Notes: generated by a model from the sequence alone, not told the origin. A stretch of 64,000 nucleotides of DNA from Muricea muricata (GCA_963855995.1 OY979720.1:2234501-2298500), one strand, 5' to 3'. Positions 34,101 through 47,100 are shown, numbered from the stretch's first letter. Numbers and translations are program-made.

Positions 34101-34295
34101 GAGTGCAAATTCTATGAAATATCTGTAGCCAAGAGTTTCTTCGATGTGGAGTTTATGATGAACGATGCAGTAAAAGGACTAACAAATCAAAAATCAGACG
34201 GCAGATCAAGTAAGACTTCTCTATCGAAGGTCAAGGAGAATTTATCACGGAATAAATCTCTGAGATCGTTTAAAAGAAGAATGTCTATATCGTAG
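31111..34295 (+). CDS. Atypical RERG-like Ras-family GTPase B (210 aa)
   Basis: Four exons: 31111-31195, 33550-33603, 33680-33753, 33876-34295, with intron phases identical to GTPase A. P-loop GQVGVGKS (21-28), then FTVRLKTKRFIWEYS, matching the RERG FIWEY signature. G4 is the canonical NKTD (124-127) and G5 is EIS (152-154). Switch I reads EYSNIEDSY: the Asp-Pro-Thr of Ras EYDPTIEDSY is replaced by Ser-Asn, losing the Thr35 equivalent. G3 is DTSGL (67-71), with Leu at the Gln61 position, and Val23 occupies the Gly12 position. The tail is basic and Ser-rich (SKVKENLSRNKSLRSFKRRMSIS) without CaaX. An AATAAA (34546-34551) lies just past the stop, beside the convergent METTL21A end. Two ATGs (31111, 31114) are adjacent; the first is used. 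Confidence 0.88.
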
Positions 34296-34545
34296 TAATC
34301 GCAAGACGACAGCAAATCAAAGTACGACGCTAGATACAGACGCAGAACCGTATAGCAGAAAATCTTAGGAGGAAGCGTGACTTCTGTCAACGAATACAAA
34401 AGCGCATTACTTTTTGTTGCAAAATTACGAGCGGGTTAAGGTTTATAGAACCGACGATAGATTATAAATGCGAAGTCGCAAGCCAATCTGAAATGTCCAG
34501 TGAACTGGATCGATTGTGCTAAAATGATGATTGACGTTAAAATAT

Positions 34546-34586
34546 AATAAATGGTGTTTGTTAACAAGTAAAAACAAGGCTTTATT
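34546..34586. terminator. Abutting poly(A) signals of convergent GTPase B and METTL21A
   Basis: AATAAA on the plus strand (34546-34551) serves GTPase B. On the minus strand, AATAAA (34586-34581) begins immediately after the METTL21A stop codon (34587-34589). The predicted 3' ends therefore overlap or nearly overlap. Confidence 0.5.
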
Positions 34587-35343
34587 TTATGTCCTTCGTA
34601 CAGCTTTATATATATAAATATCAACATCCTTATCATAGTATACTTTTGTGACGTCAAAATTTTCATGTAAAAGACTTAGAAAGTTATTATCTCGTTTGTA
34701 TCTTATTTTACAAGATAGTAATACTACGGTATTCTTATCACTTAAGTCATTGATCGTCTGAAGTAATTGTGGAAATGTCTCTTCAATGTAAACAATATCT
34801 GCACCGAGGATGAATTCAAATGGCGGGTCAAAATTTGAGATATTTTGTCCCCATTCCAGCTCGCGGACATCCACTAAAGATGTCTTTAAATTTTCACTGT
34901 TCCTTAGTACGTTATCACTGGCCAAATCAAGTGCTTTTTTCCTATCTGTGATGATAACTTCAGCGCCAAGGTAACCAGCAACAATTCCAACTAAACCAGT
35001 TCCTACAACGAACAATAAAAATAAAATAACTTTTGTAGACGGTTTATCAGACTAACTAGCTTGTCTTTAAAAACTCAGGAATGCAAAAATTACAAGTCTC
35101 TTTTCAAGAGACAGTCAAGTCATACTGACCCGCGCCCAGTTCTATGACCCTTTTCCCAGCCAAATCAACCTTTGTCTCCAAATACTTTGCTAAGACTAAG
35201 GCAGCATCCCACACCACAGCCGCCACGCCATTTTTCTCCCAATCCTGACTGATATTCACTGTGCAGCCTCCGAATATGAACTCTCTCGTATCTGTTTGGA
35301 AGATTGGAAATATTTTGGGGGGCTCGTAAACTGCCAAAGCCAT
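34587..35343 (-). CDS. METTL21A: METTL21A-type protein lysine methyltransferase
   Basis: SAM-dependent seven-beta-strand methyltransferase; vertebrate METTL21A trimethylates a Lys in Hsp70-family chaperones. Two exons: 35343-35130 and 35002-34587 (stop TAA), 209 aa versus 218 in human. Motifs: ISQDWEKNGVAAVVWDAALVLAKYLE, SAM-binding motif I VIELGAGTGLVGI (spanning the intron), ITDRKKAL, LEWGQNI, FILGADIVYIEETFPQLLQT (post-motif), LLSCKIRYKRDNNFL, and VYYDKDVDIYIYKA. These match human METTL21A nearly residue for residue. The frame is open upstream to another Met at 35430; I chose 35343 because MALAVYE resembles the human start MALVPYE. Divergent from GPAA1, 387 bp away. Confidence 0.95.
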
Positions 35344-35730
35344 ATTGTTTTGTGGTGGTGTTTGCTTCTCGCCATTGATCATTTCAACCAGTACAACAAC
35401 AATAATATTTTGCAGTATTTTAAGCAACATAAAGTTAATTCTATGTAATCAAAAAAAATTTGGTATCTTTTAAAACGTGTTTAATATGACTTTATTTGAA
35501 ATTCACCCTCGTCTGGCGGCCATCTTTGTTTTTTTCTTGTTGACTTTACATGAAGTACTACCAATGTAGAGGGTGGAAGTACTTTATTTAACGTTCTTTG
35601 AAAGAACAGGGAGGATCAAAGAATATCTCAAAGTTTTTTAGTTCCTAATTTTTAAAATAAGCAATGAAATTTTGAAGATAATCTGGCAGACATCTGGTAA
35701 ATAGTTCAGGTATCTTTCAAGGCAACTGAA
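35344..35730. promoter_or_regulatory. Candidate bidirectional promoter METTL21A/GPAA1
   Basis: Only 387 bp separate the two start codons of this divergent pair (300 bp if METTL21A starts at 35430). No TATA box is obvious. The role is inferred from geometry. Confidence 0.35.
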
Positions 35731-38700
35731 ATGAATACCAGACAAAGAAAATTGTTTGAATTGGCCGATAGGCATCATGTGAAAATAAGGTATTGTGCAG
35801 TCAGATAATAGCTCCTCTTTCGGCAAATCGTCATACCAGCTGAGAATTTGGAGCCTACAAGGGAGTATGCACAGAATTGATGGATCTTGCTTACTTGCTA
35901 TGGGTAATATATTTCGTGGTGGGTGGTGGGGGCCTGTGGGGGGGGGGGGCTGAGCCATTGAAGGTGTTGAGTGAGTGTGTGAGTTCTTGCTGTTAGTTTT
36001 GGATGTTAAAACTTTAACTTTAGCTTTCTAGGTTATATTATTGGCATCATTTGGTTTCTTGCACTTGCTCATCCATCAGTCAATAACGGGACATATTTCT
36101 CAGAAAATGCTCTGCTCCCTGGCATGGTTGTTACCCAATATGAATATGGACGTACAGCAAAGGCCCTGAGATCTGAAGTTGAAAATCCCAGTGAAATGTG
36201 CAGGTAAATAGTTGCCACTACATCACATGCTCATGACACAGCTAAGGCAATGAGAGGGGCACCTTCATTGGTGTACCCAGGGCAGGGTATACCAGCCACC
36301 AGATAATCATGTTTGCACAAGTATCTGCATGGAATGTATTGATCAACATTCGTGATACCATGGCGATATGCAAATTTCAACTAAACATGCACCTGTAAAC
36401 ACCTCAAGGAGGAATTGCAATTTGTTTTCCTTACTCTGAGTAAAGGTTGATGATATTTTTATGCTTTTTAGCCAAAACTTTACATCCTGGTTGATGGATA
36501 AGATGACAATGATTGGTTTAGAATCATACCAACAAAATTTTGCTGCAGAGTTTCCAGAAGAATTCTCTGTACTTAATGAGCCAATTACTGGCACGAATGT
36601 TTATGGCATATTACGCGCACCTCGTACACCTCGAACAGAAGCTGTAGTTATGCTTGTACCATTCAAGTCAGGAAGCAGTAGACCCTTTTATGAGCTTGTT
36701 TTGTTGTTGTCTTTGGCAGAACACTTCAGGAGTAGGTCATCTTAGCTTATGTATCATTTAGATTTTGATTTAGAATCATAATGGGAAAAAGTTGTTGACT
36801 ATTAATTAATAAATTACTTTCTGTGTGTTTTTAGACAATGTATATTGGGCAAAAGATGTAATATTTTTGGTAGTGGATAAAGGAGAAATTGGGATACAGT
36901 CATGGCTGGATGAGTACCATGGAGTTCAGTCTAAATGTAAATTTGAAACATCCTATTTTAAGTACTATTTAAAACATGAGCAGGAGTGTTTTATTAGGTT
37001 GTTATAAAGGCACAAGCGCAAAGCGCGAGTGGCTTTGTACCTAATAAAACATGTCATGCGAGTGTTTTAAATGGCTTCAAAAACATTTGCATAACAAAGC
37101 CAAATCTTTATATAAAAATCTTTATATAAAAATCTTTATATAAAAATCTTTATATAAAAATCTTTATATAAAAATCTTTATATAAAAATCTTTATATAAA
37201 AATCTTGATATAAAAATCTTTATATAAAAGTCTTTATATAATTTGCATGACAATCATCTTTTGTATTATTGCATAATGAAGTGTTCTCTAACAGGTATAA
37301 AGAGGCATGCACGTGACTTATTTAGCACTGGATATTGGACAATTAGTTCATGAATTATTAATGATTTTTGAAGCATAGGTACAAAATAGGACATATTTTC
37401 TATATGCAATTACAGACATGGTACAATTGCACATTGTACAATTGATGAAAAAAGGACTAGTGTGATACCTCCTGTGAAACCTGATTGAAAAGCATATATT
37501 CAGTCTGGAATTTTATTTTTAATTTGATTTTAATCTTTCTCTGTCTTCTATAGATGTGAAATCATCTCGAATGCTGGGCAGGGCAGGTGCAATTCAGGCT
37601 GCCATTAATTTAGAACTAGATAGTGCAGATGTCAGCTTTATGCAAATATTGGTTGAAAGTTTAAATGGACAGTTACCTAATCTGGATATGGTGAACATGG
37701 TTGCCAGGTTATGTAGTTCCGAAGGAATTCCTGTTGAGTTAAACAAATTGGTATGAGAATAGTTTTTAAAGTGATTTAGATATATGGATCCATAATGCTT
37801 TAATAACTGGCTCATTCCACAAACAAACATATTTTTCTTTAAAGCCTGTACATCATTTTGATGATGGTTGGGATGATTACAGAAATTCTTTAAGCACTAT
37901 GATATCAATGATGTTTAATCAAGCTTCTGGTCGACCATCGGCCAACCATGGTCTGTTTCCCAAGTATGGTATTGAAGCTGTTACTCTGAGAGGAAGACAC
38001 CAGCCTGATGGAAGGTCTGTTAGTTTTAGAAGAATTGGAAGGTATGAGAGACTTGTTTAATATTTTTAACAAACTTTTTACAATTCTGTTTTTTTTTGCA
38101 ATGTTAGTCTAAAGGCAACAGTTTAAGGATGCAACTTTGCCATCTTTGCAACTTTTGTTGGATATAAAAGTGTTCAATGGTGTTGAATGTCTTTGATAAG
38201 TGATCCTGGCAGCATAGATCCGTAACAAATCCACTTGTTCACATCAGCTAAAATTGCTCTGTCTGGGCCTTTATGTGACTACTTTACTTTATGATTTTAT
38301 TTTTAGAGCAGTGGAAGGGATGTTTCGTAGTTTGAACAGTCTTCTAGAAAGATTCCATCAGTCGTTTTTCTTTTATCTTCTCCCTTCAACATCTCGTTAT
38401 ATATCTATTGGTCTCTATATGCCGCCTCTTGGCTGTGTTATGATTGGACCAATATTAACCGCTGTAGCTTGCTGGTTATCCTCTGTTGAAGATAAAGGTA
38501 TGATACAGTCCACATGAACCTTGAATATCTCCTAACGTTTTTTTCTGATTGTGCAATCATTGGACCAGGAAACTAATCACCTAAACGAGGAAGCAATATT
38601 TTCTTTAAGAGGATGTATTAATCACTCTCACTGCAACTTTGAGTTGGAAAGATAATCTCTAGTTAAGAGTGGTAAAAGCGTTAAAGCAGATATTTCGATC

Positions 38701-40477
38701 AAATGAGAATAGGAGTTAAACAAAAACATAGAGCTGACAAGATGTTATGACGCGTTACAGTAATGGCTTTTGTTAAAATTTACTAAACCTTTACAAAGTA
38801 TCAAGGTGAGGCGAGTTGAACAAGAAACGATGAGAGTTGGTACGAGAGAGATAGATAGGTAGATCGATAGAAAGAGCTGCAACTTTTATAAAGTCTCAAA
38901 ATTATTCGTTTGAGAGGTAATTCTTTAAAAGATGGAGTTGTCGTGAGCTAAAAAAGCTTCAACATTTTTTAACCGTGACGGATACTGGACATACAATTGC
39001 AAGAATACAAGGTAATGGTGTAAGCATGTCTGTGTGTGTTATCTAGAATGTCGTGAGAAGGAGAAAGGAAATGGAGACGAGAGTAAGAAAGAAAAGCAAA
39101 AGGAAGAGACAAGCGACAACCGCGAATCTTCAGAAAACCAAGAAGAATCCTCCAAAGAAACCAAACAAGAAGAGGTAAAATTATTGCATGGAACTGTTTT
39201 CCCAATTAAAGCCTTGTGAGGATCATCTTTTATTGATCTCGTTGTGAAAATCTTACTGGATATCATAGTTGATACTTTACTTTTATACATCAATGTCTTA
39301 TATAGTTTGCTTTTACTCGGATACCTCGACATTTTGGCAAAGTTCTTCGTGTGATCCTCGCAGGACATTTTGTTGGATTCCTATTCTACATTAGTCCATA
39401 CCTGCTACGCTATATCGAAGTCTCGTTTGACTTGCCACCTTCTTTCGTTATTCTTTTGGTTTTACTTGATCTCATTTTGCTTGTTTCCAGTTTGCCATTT
39501 TCTTTGAGGTAAGCAGGAAATACTAGTTTCTTGCCATAGTTTGTAATCCTCATAAAATTGACATGCTTGCAGGACAACCCATTTTGCAAACCTTTTTTGC
39601 TGTGTCGCGTTACGCTGCACGTTGCGAATAACATAAAACTGTGTCGTGTTATTGTTCTATTCAGGCAAACAAGAAGTTTGACGGAAAGAGATGTTCTTCT
39701 GTTAAATTCTATTTCTTTGGTAATCTACGTTTGCCAAGTTGGCTGTTTGGCTACCATTAATTTTTCTTTTGGATTCTTCCTGGCAATTTTTACTCTACCA
39801 GCCTATCTTCTTGTTCGCTCAACGCAGAACAGGTACGGTGTGATATATTCATTTGAAAATCTATTGTTGGTGCAGTGTAGTGATGTTTGTGTAATGCCAT
39901 CCTCCGCCAAGAATGGTTTACACCTTGTCGAGACTGCCGTTTGAACAGGGTGGGAGAAGGAGGGCTGGGGAAATCACAGTCCGTGATGACATTTTGAGTA
40001 AGACTACAGATTTAAAGTTTGTGGATAAATTGTGCGATTCCCACTTGAGATTATGAAATATTTAACATTGTGGTTGTAACTATGCAATATCGAGTGAAAT
40101 CCCACAATTTCTATTTAGTTGTAACTTTTTTATCTTCGACGGAGTTGTGTTGTAGAGATTTGTCTAATGTGTTGTTATTGAAACCAGCATATCTTCACGA
40201 TTTTACTTTTTTCATCTCTAGACTCCGTCGTCTGGTTCAGGTCTTGCTTGTATTCATATCTTCACCGCTCTGCATCATTTTCGCTATGTCCATAATTCAC
40301 GATTTTTTAACAGTTGAAACTGGCCATTATGAGGTAATGAAGATTTTAAAGACTTATCCTGGAGACTTTCTCTCAACTCTACAAGATTCTTTTCTGCTGG
40401 GAACATGGACTTATCCTGTTACAGTGTTGGTAGTCTTTCCGAACTGGCTGCTGTTTTGGTCCATAGCTTGGATGTGA
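35731..40477 (+). CDS. GPAA1: GPI transamidase subunit GPAA1 (GAA1)
   Basis: ER-membrane subunit of GPI transamidase, which attaches GPI anchors to proteins. Eleven exons, 646 aa: 35731-35789, 36024-36203, 36472-36731, 36835-36936, 37554-37750, 37845-38041, 38307-38497, 39047-39174, 39306-39508, 39665-39832, 40222-40477. The first membrane segment is YIIGIIWFLALAHP, followed by SENALLPGMV, TGTNVYGILRAPR, VYWAKDVIFLV, GRAGAIQAAINLEL, LNGQLPNLDMVN, MMFNQASGRPSANHGLF, AVEGMFRSLNSLLERFHQSFFFYLLP and IGLYMPPLG, all GAA1 hallmarks of the luminal M28-like region. Exon 8 is a charged cytosolic loop. Exons 9-11 encode further membrane helices, ending TYPVTVLVVFPNWLLFWSIAWM. The start rests on in-phase splicing to exon 2; a conserved 'MGLLSDP' start was not found. 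Confidence 0.95.
37102..37240. repeat. 14-bp tandem repeat in GPAA1 intron 4
   Basis: About ten head-to-tail copies of AAATCTTTATATAA with rare variants (CTTGATA, AAAGTC). Confidence 0.95.
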
Positions 40478-41117
40478 ACGTCTGAACATTCTAGATGAAA
40501 TAGGTGTATAATTGGCCTAGTGGGGAGAGGGCTTATGGCAGGGGCATACCAAAACCATTGTGTTTTTTATTTACCATATCAGTTCTTTTTACAATCTGAA
40601 CGACTACCAATTTCCAATCAATTAACGGGGAGGGGTTACATCTTTCAACCATCCCCCCCCCAACATCGTTCAACCCACAGTACGCCCTGCCAGTGGTGTA
40701 GCCAGGGTCATTGTTTGGGGGGGGGCATGTAGCAAGTGGAGAAGGCATTCTAGGGGGTCCATCCCCCAACTTCTACACGGATTTAGACTTTTGAAATGGT
40801 CTTGAACACAATTGGGGGGGGCATCGCCACCCCTTGCCCCCCCCTTAACTGCGCCCTGCCCAACTGACATTTCTCCATAAGACATACCCTTAAAATCATT
40901 TGTAGCATTGCTTGTAGGTAATTCTAAAGAAAAGTAAACATGACGTACGCTGTCTCTTATACTCTAGGTCTGTTGAAGTAAAGAGTTTCTAAGATAGGGG
41001 AGGGGGGGGGGTCAAATGAAAGCAAATTCTGTCGTCAATCCTTGCACGGTTCTTGTACAATCTGCAGGCGCCCATTTAGGGGAAATACGCAGGTGTAATA
41101 AGGAATGCGGGCTAAAG
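40478..41117. other. GPAA1-SNM1A spacer with G/C-tract repeat debris
   Basis: GPAA1 3' UTR and SNM1A upstream region. It holds several runs of 7-10 G or C (around 40645, 40718, 40815, 40845, 41000) in a stretch with CAGTGGTGTAGCCAGGGTCA, which looks like degenerate transposon ends. The open frame continues upstream of the SNM1A start to a Met at 41016. Confidence 0.5.
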
Positions 41118-44100
41118 ATGGAGGACGAAGAAGAAGACGAGAATTCGAGTGACCTTGAAATAAAACGGAAAAAGACATGCTCATTCTTCGAAAATAATTC
41201 TCAAACACATTACAGACGGAATATTAAACCTAAACGAAGTCTTCCTTTGTCGTTGAAATCAACCCGATTCAAAAAGAAAGCTGGTGGTAGTAATAATATT
41301 AAAACATTTTTTGAGAGCCGAAATAGAACGTTAGATGGAACAGATAAGTTGAAGTTTTGCCCAGTTTGTCAGCTACCATTTCGTACTTTGATTGGTGTGT
41401 CTATTCAGGGCCATGTGCAAGAGTGTGTGACAAACTATTTAGAGCCTTCTGGTATGGTAACTATAAACTGCAGTTGGGGGAGGGCTGGGCATGATACCAG
41501 AACCACAGTATATGGAATAAGATTGGGCATGATACCGGAATCAAAGTGTAGGGAATAAGGTCGGGTATGATACTAAGATCACAATATAGGGAATAAACAG
41601 TCCAGGGTGCATTCCATGTAAACTCCACGCCGAAGATACGTCAACATTTACTATTGTGATTTGCTTAATCCACACCGAAGATCTTCGGCATTGAGCATAG
41701 GCAGCCCAGGAACGCGGTGTTTTGTTTGTTTATCGATGTGACGTATACATAATTATAATTACCCTAAGGTAGGCAACTTCACACAAACTAACGATACATA
41801 CACCTGTAAATAATCCGAAAATACTTCGCATATCTTTACAACTACGCTAAAATAATAACAGAAATAAAATCTACGATATTTTTTGTATATACTACATGTA
41901 TTTTAACTTGTGAAACAAGTTTGTAAAACGAGCAAAAATACGAAAAACGTCGGTATATTTGTTAAATTTTTGCATGGGACGATGCGGGATACGCCCTTGC
42001 CGCTTTTAACGACCTTTCAAACAGATTTCAGAATACGACTTTGCAATCTCATTGGCTGTACAAGTTTGCCTTCTTCCTGACAGCCAATGAGATTGCAAAT
42101 TCGTATTCTGAAATCTGTTTGAAAGGTCGTTAAAAGCGGCAATAGCGTATCCCGCATCGTCCCATGCAAAAATTTAACAAATATACCGACGTTTTTCGTA
42201 TTTTTGCTCGTTTTACAAACTTGTTTTACAAGTTAAAATACATGTAGTATATACAAAAAACATCGTAGATTTTATTTCTGTTATTATTTTAGCGTAGTTG
42301 TAAAGATATGCGAAGTATTTTCGGATTATTTACAGGTGTATGTATCGTTAGTTTGTGTGAAGTTGCCTACCTTAGGGTAATTATAATTATGTATACGTCA
42401 CATTGATAAACAAACAAAACACCGCGTTCCTGGGCTGCCTATGCATTGAGTGCATGGAATGCAGTCTGGTAAACAGTAGAGCCAATCAGCAGTGCAACAT
42501 GTCCCCTTATTTTTATGCAATTGACTGGCCAACATAATGGTGGGATGGCTAGTTCAGATTTTCTATTGGCCAGAAAAGGTAATTGCCTGGCCAGAGCCTT
42601 CATGATGTACGTGTGCAGTGTGAGATGCATGATGAGACAAATGTCAAAGGTTCTGACTCAAGTGGCCTTCTGTGTATTTTTTATTCTGTGCTAGGATGCA
42701 TTACTTATTTCAAAGTGATGATGATATTAACTGTTCTTCCTCGGATTTTTGAAATGCACACAATGCAATCTGGTTATATCATAGTGGAAGGGGTATTTGA
42801 TTTGAGTGACAAAATCTAGTAACAATCAGCCCCACCATCAAATCTAGAATCTAAATGAAACTCCAATGACACACATTGTGCTTAATGTTTGTATTTGATA
42901 CATAATATTTCAATGATTCCAGCTGAACCATTGCCCCTCAATGCTTCTTTCCCAATGCTTCCTTCTTCTAGACCTTTGTCCAAGTGATGTTAAATGCACC
43001 TCGATTGTTCCTCGTCACTTCAAAGAATATTCACATAAACAACTTGCAAGTGCTCGTAGTCTTAAAATTCCTGAAAAATTAACAAGTGATAAGGTAGGCT
43101 TGAGTATGGTATATACCATGTTTGAAGCAATCTTTATGTGTAGCAAGGTTGTGTAATGTTCAAGAATATAAATAGTTCTGAGATGGGAGGGGCTTTGTGA
43201 TTTATGTTTGTATGTGGCTAAGCTCCTAAATTCACCCAACTTAGGAGTCATTCTGGTACGAATTGCATTCAATTTTCCGGGTGAAACAAACTTCAAAAAT
43301 CGTTGTTTTGTAAACTCAAGATTTGAGGCTATGTAGACATGGTGTCGTTTCCAAGTGTTTTCATTCCAAATTATTTCAAAAAGCTTCTGACTTGTTGACA
43401 TAATTTAATGAAAACCAGCATGAACCTCGTGTAAGGGCAATTTTTATAGTTCATATTGTTTTTGTTTTGAATGTTGTGAAAACGCTCGGGAATGGCCTCG
43501 TGCACATTTTGTGGTAGTTCAACTTTATTCCAAAGTCAGTTACAAACTGTGCTTCAATCTTACAAGGTGGGATTATGTGATTACAGCCATTTGCAATCAG
43601 TTTTATTAACCTTATGTTTAAGGAAGTTCAAAATTATGATTTAACTGAAGTTGGAACAACTCAAGCAGATTTGAAAAGCAGCAAACATAGTCCTAAAGAT
43701 TCTGAAAACATGACAAACACTTCAAACTCAGACGATATTGAATCTTACTCTAGCAAAATTTCCTGTGCAAACAATTTTTCTCTAAATACAGTCAATACTA
43801 ATGAAAATGTTGAACAGACTTTGCAAATGTGTGGAGACAAGTCAGAAATGGTGAACTCAGAATGTCCCCCTGGAACTGAAACACAATCGTCAGAAAAAGA
43901 GAATTTAGATGACATCAACTGTTGGTTAAATGATGGTTTAGAATATGAAGATTTTGAAAGCTTTGAAGTTGAGAACAATCTTAGCCAAGCAGATACAAAT
44001 GTTTGCAAGATTTTAGAACCTGCAAAGTGTGTGACAAATAGAACAGTTGAGACTGTCTTAGATACAGCAAATGCAAGTACTGTCCCAATGTCGGATGTTA

Positions 44101-47100
44101 CAGTGACTTCTGAAACTGCAGTAGGTGCTGTAATGATGCTTAACTCAAAAACTAGTGTTGCAGTTGTGCCGGAAAATTCAGGAACTACAACAACTTCAAA
44201 AGTAGTAACATATGCACATAGTAGAGAGATAACATCACGAACAGACAATGTAACATCATTCAATATGTATACACAACATCGCAGTTCTGAAAGTAGTAAG
44301 GAAAGGCTGACAACTAAGTCTCCAAGAATACACAAAAAGCTATCTAAAACATCTGGAAAACAAATGGATATTGGTGTATACTTTGGATTGAAACCCAAAC
44401 ACAAAGTTACAACAATGAAAACACAAGATGTTTCTGAAAATGCATTACAGAGAAATGATGTTGTGGAAAAAGAAAGTAGTACACAATACAAAAAAGGGAA
44501 GACATTTTCTCAAACCAAAAAATGTCCGTTTTATAAGATTGTTGAAGGTGAGGACTTTGATTTCGGTTTACTTGTAAAGAAGCACTAAAGTCGGGACCGT
44601 AGCTAGAACGTTAATGGGGGGGGGGGGGGGGGGGGTGTATATTGGTGTATATTCATGTTCTGAAGATTAAATTGATCAATTTGATTTGAAATGAAACTTG
44701 TCGTGAAGAACATTAGTATATGAATTTATATAATAATACGTGTTCATTCTGCATTTTCATTGGTCGCGAGCTGTGTGTTATTAAAGTACACACGCACGGA
44801 TGACGTCAACTGATGGCGTGATCTAATTTAGTGAATTTATTTCGCGTGTCTACGCATGAATTTTGTCAACTTTATTATAATATAAAACAAATAGATTTCA
44901 TTTTTTTTGTGCTTCTGTACTGTAATAGATCACAGATGACGCCATAGCGTGTGAAGAACAAAAAGTCACGCACTCGACTGCGTCTCGTGCGTACTTTTTT
45001 GTTCTTCACACGCTATGACGTCATCTGTGATCTATTACAGTACAGACGCACGCAAAAATGAAATCTATTTGTTATATATAACCTAACCCCCCCCCCCCCC
45101 CATTAACGTTCTAGCTACAGTTCCGACGAAAGTTTAGTAAAGTAGTGACAGCTTTGATACGTCTATGTTGTCTTCAAAAGATGTGGATGTTTTTACAGGT
45201 ACCTCGTTTGCAGTGGATGCATTTTCATATGGCTACATTCCTGGAATATCTTCTTATTTCTTGAGTCATTATCATTACGATCATTATATTGGGCTGAAAC
45301 GATCGTTTTCTAAACCAATTTATTGTAGTCAGGTACGTAAGTTGTTTAGACACTGCATTTATCAGGCACTACAGGGCGGAAAGCTCTGGTGTGCTTAACA
45401 TGTAATGTACAGAAATAATTCTTTCGAAAAATGTTAGAAAGTCCAGCTTTAAGTATCGCCGTTTTTTAATGCAATTTGACCGACAATATCAGTCAACTAC
45501 TCTTAACTACCCTCCCCGTTGGAACGGAGCATCAGTGCTATCGAAATTGGTTATAGTCCGAAAGAAGTTTTTCAGCAAAGGATTAATGTTGATAATATTT
45601 AGATTACAGCGAACTTGATATCATTAAAGATTAAAGTGGCCACGCGTTTTATCCGCCCATTGCCTTTACACACGCCGACTGTCATAGAAAATATCGAAGT
45701 TACATTGCTGGAAGCTAATCAGTAAGTCAAACAGATTTTAAAGGAAGAATTCGTAAAATCAGAGGTACGCAGTGCGTATCTGTTTGTTCTTGTAAAATTA
45801 AAGTGCAGATTTGATAAATACACTGCATAGTTGATATTTCATGAGAACTCGTGTAGAGTACAGCTTTTGTTAATTCTGTGCTTCTCCCTGAGTGAAACAA
45901 GTCAACAACAAGTAGTTTTTATGCCTTCTCCAAATTCTGTGTTTTAGCTGTCCGGGTGCTGTGATGTTTATATTTAAATTGCCAACTGGTCAAACCCACC
46001 TTCATACAGGTAAGTGAACATTGCAGAGGATATCAAACTCATTTTTCCGGCAGATTTTGTCAAATCACGTCACCGAAGAATTAGGGCTAAGAAGGTGTAG
46101 AAAGGTTTGGGTGAATGGGTTGTCTGGTTATACAATACGAGTTTTAGCCAAACTTAAAATATTAATAAATTACTGTTTACCATCTGCAATATAGTATCTG
46201 CTATATTGTCCTTGCAAGCTTTGTCCGGCGTGATTCTTTCATTCGTTTCACAAAGTATGCTGTCGGCGTTAAAGTTTTTTTTTAACTTCCATTACTAACA
46301 TTTCTTCGCAGGTGACTTTCGAGCTTCAACAGTGATGCTGGAAATCCCGTTCCTAAACCGTGCCTTTATTCATACCATTTATTTGGATACAACGTAAGAA
46401 ACAATAGAAATTCATTGACTTGATGAAGACTCAAGACCAACTAGTGTTGGCACTAAATTTACGCTTGCTGCATAAACGTGTGCATACTGTTACGATAAAT
46501 CTTAGACCATGATAGATCCAGTGATATTGTACTCTCAAGTAATGTACATTAGTAAAGAGTCGTGTTTAATTTGTAGTTTTTGTGCTGGATAAAAACTATC
46601 AAAATGTTTGTGTGTTACACAAAGGTACTGCGATCCAAGTTACAGTTTTCCTCCTCAAAGAGAAGCGGTGGAGTTCTGTGTTTCTGTTGCGACAGAAGCA
46701 GTGGTGAAAAATACAAAGACATTGATAGTCGTGGGGGCCTACACCATTGGAAAGGAGAAAATTTTTGTTGGTAATTCAGGATTTATTTTTTTTCAACCGA
46801 GTACGATACACCTGTAACCTCTGGTAACACGAATCAATCACACTAGCCTTCCTGGGAGAACGATCAAGAGCATCATGATATACTATGCGTGTTGAAAAAA
46901 ATTTTGATTAATTTTCTATTGTTTTTATTTAATAGCTGTGGCGAATGCTTTACAATGCAAGGTAGCAGTTCAGAGGGACAAGTACAATGTATTACAATGT
47001 TTGGAATCGGAAAACCTAAAGAATATTATTACTCGGAAATATGAAGAAGCGAGTGTTCACGTTCTACCAATGGGGCAACTTGTACACAAAGTGCGTTATG

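Noticed and set aside
43745-44491. 248-codon minus-strand open frame
   Set aside because: It is antisense to SNM1A exon 3, has no family features, and the sense frame carries conserved SNM1A motifs.
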